Part shown: positions 4,372 through 7,703 of the stretch, in pieces | Layout: every line of letters begins with the position of its first letter | Position numbering within the stretch: position 1 is the stretch's first letter | DNA from: Devosia sp. | GTDB taxonomy: Bacteria; Pseudomonadota; Alphaproteobacteria; Rhizobiales; Devosiaceae | Reading direction: 5' to 3' | Assembly (NCBI GenBank): GCA_028290225.1 | Contig: JAQGKH010000209.1 | Span: forward strand, 1-7,703 | Length of the DNA: 7,703 nucleotides | Program-made: the position numbers and the translations under genes | The notes under the pieces: model-generated | Told to the model about the DNA's origin: nothing | Seen by the model: the letters and a program-made list of their open reading frames with translations, nothing else | The model's database searches: none

Positions 4372-5874
4372 TCAGGCCACCGTCGCCAGATCGCGCTTTT
4401 GCCGGCGGCGGATAACCGAGGACGGGATGTTCATTGCCTCCCGGTACTTGGCCACGGTGCGGCGCGCCAGTTCAATGCCTTGCTCGCGCTTGAGCAGCGC
4501 CGCAATCGTGTCATCTGAAAGGATGTCGCTGGCCGCCTCGCCGTCGATCAACTGGCGAATACGATGGCGCACGGCCTCGGCCGAGTGATCGCTGCCCCCA
4601 TCCGAAGCCGCAATCGCGGTGGTGAAGAAATATTTCATCTCGAACAGCCCGCGCGGCGTCGCCAGATATTTGTTGGAGGTGACTCGGCTCACCGTTGATT
4701 CGTGCATGTCGATCGCCTCGGCGACCATCTTGAGCGTCATGGGACGCAGATGGGCAACGCCATGGCGCAAGAATCCATCCTGCTGCCGCACGATCTCGGC
4801 CGCGGTCTTGACGATGGTTTGCGCCCGCTGGTCCAGGCTCTTGGCCAGCCAGTTGGCGCTGGCAAGGCAGTCCGACAAAAACGCCTTGTCCCCGGGCTCC
4901 CGCGTCCGCTTGGACACAGTTGCATAGTAGACCCGGTCCACCAGCACCCGGGGCAAGACCTCGCTGTTGAGCTCGATGGCCCAGCCACCATCGGCACCGG
5001 GGCGCACGAACACATCGGGGACCACGGCTTCGGCGGGACCGCTGTCGAATGCCAGTCCCGGCCTTGGATCGAGCCGGCGCAACTCGGCAATCATGTCGAG
5101 CAGGTCTTCCCGGTCGCATCCGATGGCGCGCTGCAGCGCCGTCAGGTTGTGCTCGGCCAGCAGGGGCAGATTGGCCAGCAAGGCACCCATCAGGGGATCG
5201 AGCCGATCCGCTTCGCGCAACTGGATGGCCAGGCATTCAGCTAGGTCGCGCGCAAATACGCCCAGCGGCTCGCAGCCATGCAGAGCTTCCAGAACAGCTG
5301 TCACATCGGCCAGTTCGGTGCCCAGCTGCTCGGCCGTGCTCTCCAGCGGGGCGGTCAGATAGCCGGCCTCGTCGAGCTGCCCGATCAAGGCCCGGGCGAT
5401 GAGCCGGTCCGAAGCGGTCCGCAACAGCAGGTTGGCCTGCCGCTGCAGATGATCGGAAAGCCGCGGCCGTGCCGTCAGGAACTGGTCAAGGTCGGGTGCC
5501 TCGCTCCAGTCCACGGCGCCGTCGCGTCCGCCGGCAGCGCCGTTCCCGTTCAGGCTGGGCTGTTCGGGAAAGACATTTTCCACCGCCGTATCAAAGCTTT
5601 CCGCAATCGCCTCGGCGCTGGGAAGATGGGCCGCAATTTCCAAGCTCTGGGGGAAATCGCTGCCCATTGGTTCAGCGGCGTCGCTCGGCTCGGCGAGGCC
5701 GGCAGAAGGCTCGGCTTCGGCGCGCTCCAGCATTGGATTGCGCAGCAATTCGGCTTCCACGAAATCGTTGAGCTCAAGGTGGCTCAGCTGCAGCAACCGA
5801 ATCGATTGCATCAGCTGTGGCGTCAGGGCCAGGCTCTGCGCCTGCCGAAACTCCAGCCGCGGCCCAAGTGCCAT
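4372..5874 (-). CDS. rpoN: RNA polymerase sigma-54 factor
   Basis: Sigma-54 directs RNA polymerase to -24/-12 promoters that need an ATP-driven enhancer-binding protein; targets include nitrogen and carbon metabolism and motility. The 500-residue protein has the Gln/Leu-rich region I at 1-50 (LEFRQAQSLALTPQLMQSIR), which contacts activators. Residues 51-130 are an acidic, low-complexity region II. The core-binding domain follows. The helix-turn-helix region lies around 380-417 (TLKMVAEAIDMHESTVSRVT). The RpoN box ARRTVAKYRE is at 470-479. All hallmark parts are present, so it should be functional. The ATG at 5874 has GAGGACAGGG upstream. It follows lptB after 115 bases, a gap that contains a possible sigma-54 site, pointing to autoregulation. 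Confidence 0.98.
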   Translation of the reverse strand: MALGPRLEFRQAQSLALTPQLMQSIRLLQLSHLELNDFVEAELLRNPMLERAEAEPSAGLAEPSDAAEPMGSDFPQSLEIAAHLPSAEAIAESFDTAVENVFPEQPSLNGNGAAGGRDGAVDWSEAPDLDQFLTARPRLSDHLQRQANLLLRTASDRLIARALIGQLDEAGYLTAPLESTAEQLGTELADVTAVLEALHGCEPLGVFARDLAECLAIQLREADRLDPLMGALLANLPLLAEHNLTALQRAIGCDREDLLDMIAELRRLDPRPGLAFDSGPAEAVVPDVFVRPGADGGWAIELNSEVLPRVLVDRVYYATVSKRTREPGDKAFLSDCLASANWLAKSLDQRAQTIVKTAAEIVRQQDGFLRHGVAHLRPMTLKMVAEAIDMHESTVSRVTSNKYLATPRGLFEMKYFFTTAIAASDGGSDHSAEAVRHRIRQLIDGEAASDILSDDTIAALLKREQGIELARRTVAKYREAMNIPSSVIRRRQKRDLATVA

Positions 5875-5946
5875 GCCCTGTCCTCATGCCCGTTTGCGAC
5901 CCGTGGGCCGCGCTTCCCGGGCGCAACATGGCGCAATTACCGACCG

Positions 5947-5989
5947 GCGGCAAGTTCTATGCCAACTTTGATGGCTGCGACCTTGCCGC
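5947..5989 (-). repeat. Inverted repeat directly after lptB
   Basis: GCGGCAAG (5989-5982) and CTTGCCGC (5954-5947) are perfect 8-bp arms starting at the base after the lptB stop codon. Inside, GCCA/TGGC can form a second small stem. There is no T tract, so it is not a standard intrinsic terminator. It may stabilise the 3' end of the lpt messenger or weaken read-through into rpoN. Confidence 0.45.
5949..5965 (-). promoter_or_regulatory. Candidate sigma-54 promoter upstream of rpoN
   Basis: On the minus strand TTGGCATAGAACTTGCC has the invariant GG and GC of a -24/-12 promoter with exactly 10 bases between. It agrees with TGGCAC-N5-TTGC at all but one position (T for C). It would start transcription near 5938, giving a leader of about 64 nt to the rpoN ATG. 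It overlaps an inverted repeat just after lptB. An enhancer-binding protein site is not seen. Confidence 0.5.
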
Positions 5990-6748
5990 TCAGATCGCGA
6001 AGTTTTCACCGAGATAAACCCGGCGGGCATCGGGATCCGCACTGATGGTTTCAGGCTTGCCCTGGATCATCACCTTGCCACCGTGAATCAGATAGGCCCG
6101 ATCTACGAGGCCAAGGGTTTCGCGCACCGCATGGTCGGTGATCAAGACGCCGATGCCGCGTTGCGTCAGCTGCTTGACCAGCCCCTTGACCTCGGCCACC
6201 GCAATCGGGTCGACGCCGGCAAACGGCTCGTCGAGCAGCATGAACACCGGATCGGCCGCCAGGGCGCGGGCCAGCTCGACGCGCCGCCGTTCGCCGCCCG
6301 AAAGAGCAAGCGCATTGGCCTGGGCCAGGTGGCTAATGGAGAACTCAGCAAGTAAGGCTTCGAGGCGCGCCTCCCGCTCCTTGCGTCCTCGCACATGGTT
6401 TTCCAGCACCGCCATGATGTTGCCGCGCACCGATAATCCGCGGAAAATGGAAGGCTCCTGTGGTAAATAGCCGATCCCCAGCTGGCCGCGCTGGAACAAG
6501 GGGAGGTGGGTGATGGGGCGCCCATCCAGCCGAATATCGCCGGCATCGGGTTTGACCAGTCCCATGATCATGGTGAAAACGGTTGTCTTGCCCGCGCCAT
6601 TGGGGCCGAGCAGCCCGACCGCTTCTCCGCGGCGCACAGCGATGGACACATCGCGCACCACGACGCGCCTGCCAAAGCTCTTGGCCAGGCTGTGCGCGAC
6701 CAGCCACCCGGTCTGGTCGATCCGGCCCTGGGGGCGCTGTTCGCTCAT
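5990..6748 (-). CDS. lptB: LPS export ABC transporter ATP-binding protein
   Basis: The cytoplasmic ATPase of the LptB2FGC transporter, which extracts lipopolysaccharide from the inner membrane and drives it across the periplasmic bridge. The 252-residue product has every ABC motif: Walker A GPNGAGKT (48-55), Q-loop Q97 in YLPQEPSIFRGL, signature LSGGERRR (149-156), Walker B VFMLLDE with E174, D-loop GVD and switch histidine H206 in LITDH. YLPQEPSIFRGLSV and the tail with YLGENF are typical of LptB rather than of other ABC ATPases. About 10 N-terminal residues are extra compared with E. coli. Its ATG overlaps the lptA stop (ATGA), indicating translational coupling. Confidence 0.97.
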   Translation of the reverse strand: MSEQRPQGRIDQTGWLVAHSLAKSFGRRVVVRDVSIAVRRGEAVGLLGPNGAGKTTVFTMIMGLVKPDAGDIRLDGRPITHLPLFQRGQLGIGYLPQEPSIFRGLSVRGNIMAVLENHVRGRKEREARLEALLAEFSISHLAQANALALSGGERRRVELARALAADPVFMLLDEPFAGVDPIAVAEVKGLVKQLTQRGIGVLITDHAVRETLGLVDRAYLIHGGKVMIQGKPETISADPDARRVYLGENFAI

Positions 6749-7200
6749 TGGGCAGTGAATACGCCGGTGACCCGCCCGCCCTTGCCGCCGGTGAACGTGG
6801 ATACATTGGTTGCAAGGTTGACCACGAGTTCGCCGGCGTCAACCGTGCCGCCCGCATTGGTGACCTTGACATTTCCCGTGAGGCGCAACAACTGATCCCC
6901 CGGCGTGAAAACCGCTCGCTCCCCCGTTGCGGTCTGGTCGGGCGTTTGGAGCTTCACCGCCCCCGTCGCCTCGAAATTCTCGATATCGGTGGTACCGCCC
7001 GCGCCATAGTTCGCCACCACCTTGCTGGCCCAAACCTTCACGCTGGGATGGTTGACCACGACATTGCCGGTAAACACCGCTTCGCGCCCCGCTTCATTGA
7101 GCATGAACAGATCGGCCGTGATGGCGACCTTGTCTTGAGCCGCAACGAAACTGGAGCAGCCAAGCACGAACAGGGTCGACAACAGTGTGCGAGCGATCAT
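6745..7200 (-). CDS. lptA: LPS transport periplasmic protein LptA
   Basis: LptA forms the periplasmic beta-jellyroll bridge that carries lipopolysaccharide from LptC to LptD. The 151-residue product has a signal peptide (MIARTLLSTLFVLGCSSFVAA) with likely cleavage before Q22. A repetitive beta-strand OstA-type domain follows: VAITADLFMLNEAGREAVFTGNV, EATGAVKLQT and LRLTGNVKVTNAGGTVDAGELVVNL. It is shorter than E. coli LptA (185). C15 in VLGC slightly resembles a lipobox, but Leu at -2 is atypical and a standard signal peptidase I site follows. It overlaps lptC upstream and lptB downstream by 4 bases each (ATGA), so the three are coupled. Confidence 0.9.
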   Translation of the reverse strand: MIARTLLSTLFVLGCSSFVAAQDKVAITADLFMLNEAGREAVFTGNVVVNHPSVKVWASKVVANYGAGGTTDIENFEATGAVKLQTPDQTATGERAVFTPGDQLLRLTGNVKVTNAGGTVDAGELVVNLATNVSTFTGGKGGRVTGVFTAQ

Positions 7201-7703
7201 GGTGCATTGGCTCCGGGCGTGGAGGGCAGGGTGACGGTCGCATCGGTGAATGTCCAGACGCTGTTGCCCGCATCGTAGCGGATCCCCGATGCGGTCAACT
7301 TGGTGCCGTCGTCATATTGGATGTTCACGGCGCCATCCCCGGTCAGGGTTTGCGCACTCCAGTCGAACACCGAATGACGGATCGTGCCGCTGGCGCCGGC
7401 ACTATCGACGATATTGGCCGTGCCCTGGATCTGGACCAGCCGCTGCGCGGTATCCAGCACGGCACTCTCGGCATTGGCGTTGATGGTGGTGCCGTCGGCG
7501 CGTACGATGCTGAGCGCCGCCTCCCGCAGCGCGATCTGCTCGGTAGCGTTGAGCATCGCCTGGGCATCGCTGGCCCGCACGCGGTAAGCCGAGCCATCCG
7601 AAAGCACCCCGGCATATTCGGGCGCTTCCACCCGGATGCTTTCGCGGTCCATGCTGATCTCGCCAATGCTGAACTGGTCGAGAAGGCTGGACAGGTAGAG
7701 CTG
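7197..7703 (-). CDS. lptC: LPS export system protein LptC, C-terminal part (start outside window)
   Basis: LptC is a single-pass inner-membrane protein that passes lipopolysaccharide from LptB2FG to LptA. The minus-strand frame is open to the right edge; 168 C-terminal residues are present, starting QLYLSSLLDQFSIGEISMDRES. The sequence is rich in beta strands typical of the LptC/OstA fold (ESIRVEAPEYAGVLSDGSAY, NATEQIALREAALSIVRADG, TANIVDSAGASGTIRHSVFD). The N-terminal membrane anchor is missing because the window ends. The call rests mainly on that fold pattern and on the position directly before lptA and lptB. The internal ATG at 7652 is not the start. Confidence 0.85.
   Translation of the reverse strand, partial: QLYLSSLLDQFSIGEISMDRESIRVEAPEYAGVLSDGSAYRVRASDAQAMLNATEQIALREAALSIVRADGTTINANAESAVLDTAQRLVQIQGTANIVDSAGASGTIRHSVFDWSAQTLTGDGAVNIQYDDGTKLTASGIRYDAGNSVWTFTDATVTLPSTPGANAP

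Noticed and set aside
4511..5402. Long open frames overlapping rpoN on both strands
   Set aside because: The rpoN frame has all sigma-54 hallmarks including the RpoN box; the other frames are low-complexity Arg/Pro/Gly-rich shadows without supported starts.
7143..7200. LptA as a lipoprotein (VLGC)
   Set aside because: Leu at -2 is atypical for a lipobox and a good signal peptidase I site (AA before Q22) follows; known LptA proteins are soluble periplasmic.

Overview
This window comes from a GC-rich bacterial chromosome and almost certainly belongs to an alphaproteobacterium, probably of the Hyphomicrobiales (Devosia-like; the genus is a guess). The evidence is the L35 opening MPKMKTKSGAKKRF, the L20 and PheS sequences, the Hsp20 + DUF1150 pair, and the lptC-lptA-lptB-rpoN-hpf-ptsN order. 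I see no mobile element, CRISPR array, tRNA or rRNA, and no sign of recent transfer. The genes are mostly core housekeeping genes; the more interesting signals are regulatory.

Layout: on the minus strand, read right to left, lptC (5' end outside the window), lptA and lptB overlap by 4 bases (ATGA) and encode part of the lipopolysaccharide transport bridge and its ATPase. They are followed by rpoN (sigma-54), hpf (long ribosome hibernation factor) and ptsN (nitrogen-PTS EIIA). Next, on the plus strand and convergent with ptsN, is a two-gene heat-shock unit: a class A small heat-shock protein and a DUF1150 protein. Divergent from that unit, on the minus strand, are rpmI (L35), rplT (L20), pheS (phenylalanyl-tRNA synthetase alpha) and the start of an ASCH-domain gene that runs off the left edge. 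pheT is not in view and probably lies further left.

Regulation read from sequence: the hsp20 start is preceded by a very good sigma-32 promoter (CTTGAA-N15-ACCCATAT) and then a leader of about 66 nt. The last hairpin of this leader pairs a UUGCU motif with the AGGA Shine-Dalgarno and leaves a bulged G, the hallmark of a ROSE RNA thermometer. A back-to-back sigma-70-like promoter drives rpmI, whose leader holds an 11-bp hairpin. A strong hairpin with a T-rich tail separates rplT from pheS and may be a terminator or attenuator. Upstream of rpoN is a good sigma-54 -24/-12 match, suggesting autoregulation. The short hpf-ptsN gap holds a 12-bp palindrome and a direct repeat.

Together the window links envelope biogenesis, alternative sigma factor and PTS-Ntr signalling, ribosome hibernation, heat shock and translation. 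I found no clearly novel multi-gene system. The most worthwhile leads are the thermometer-controlled hsp20-DUF1150 unit, in which DUF1150 has no known function, and the putative sigma-54 site in front of the sigma-54 gene.
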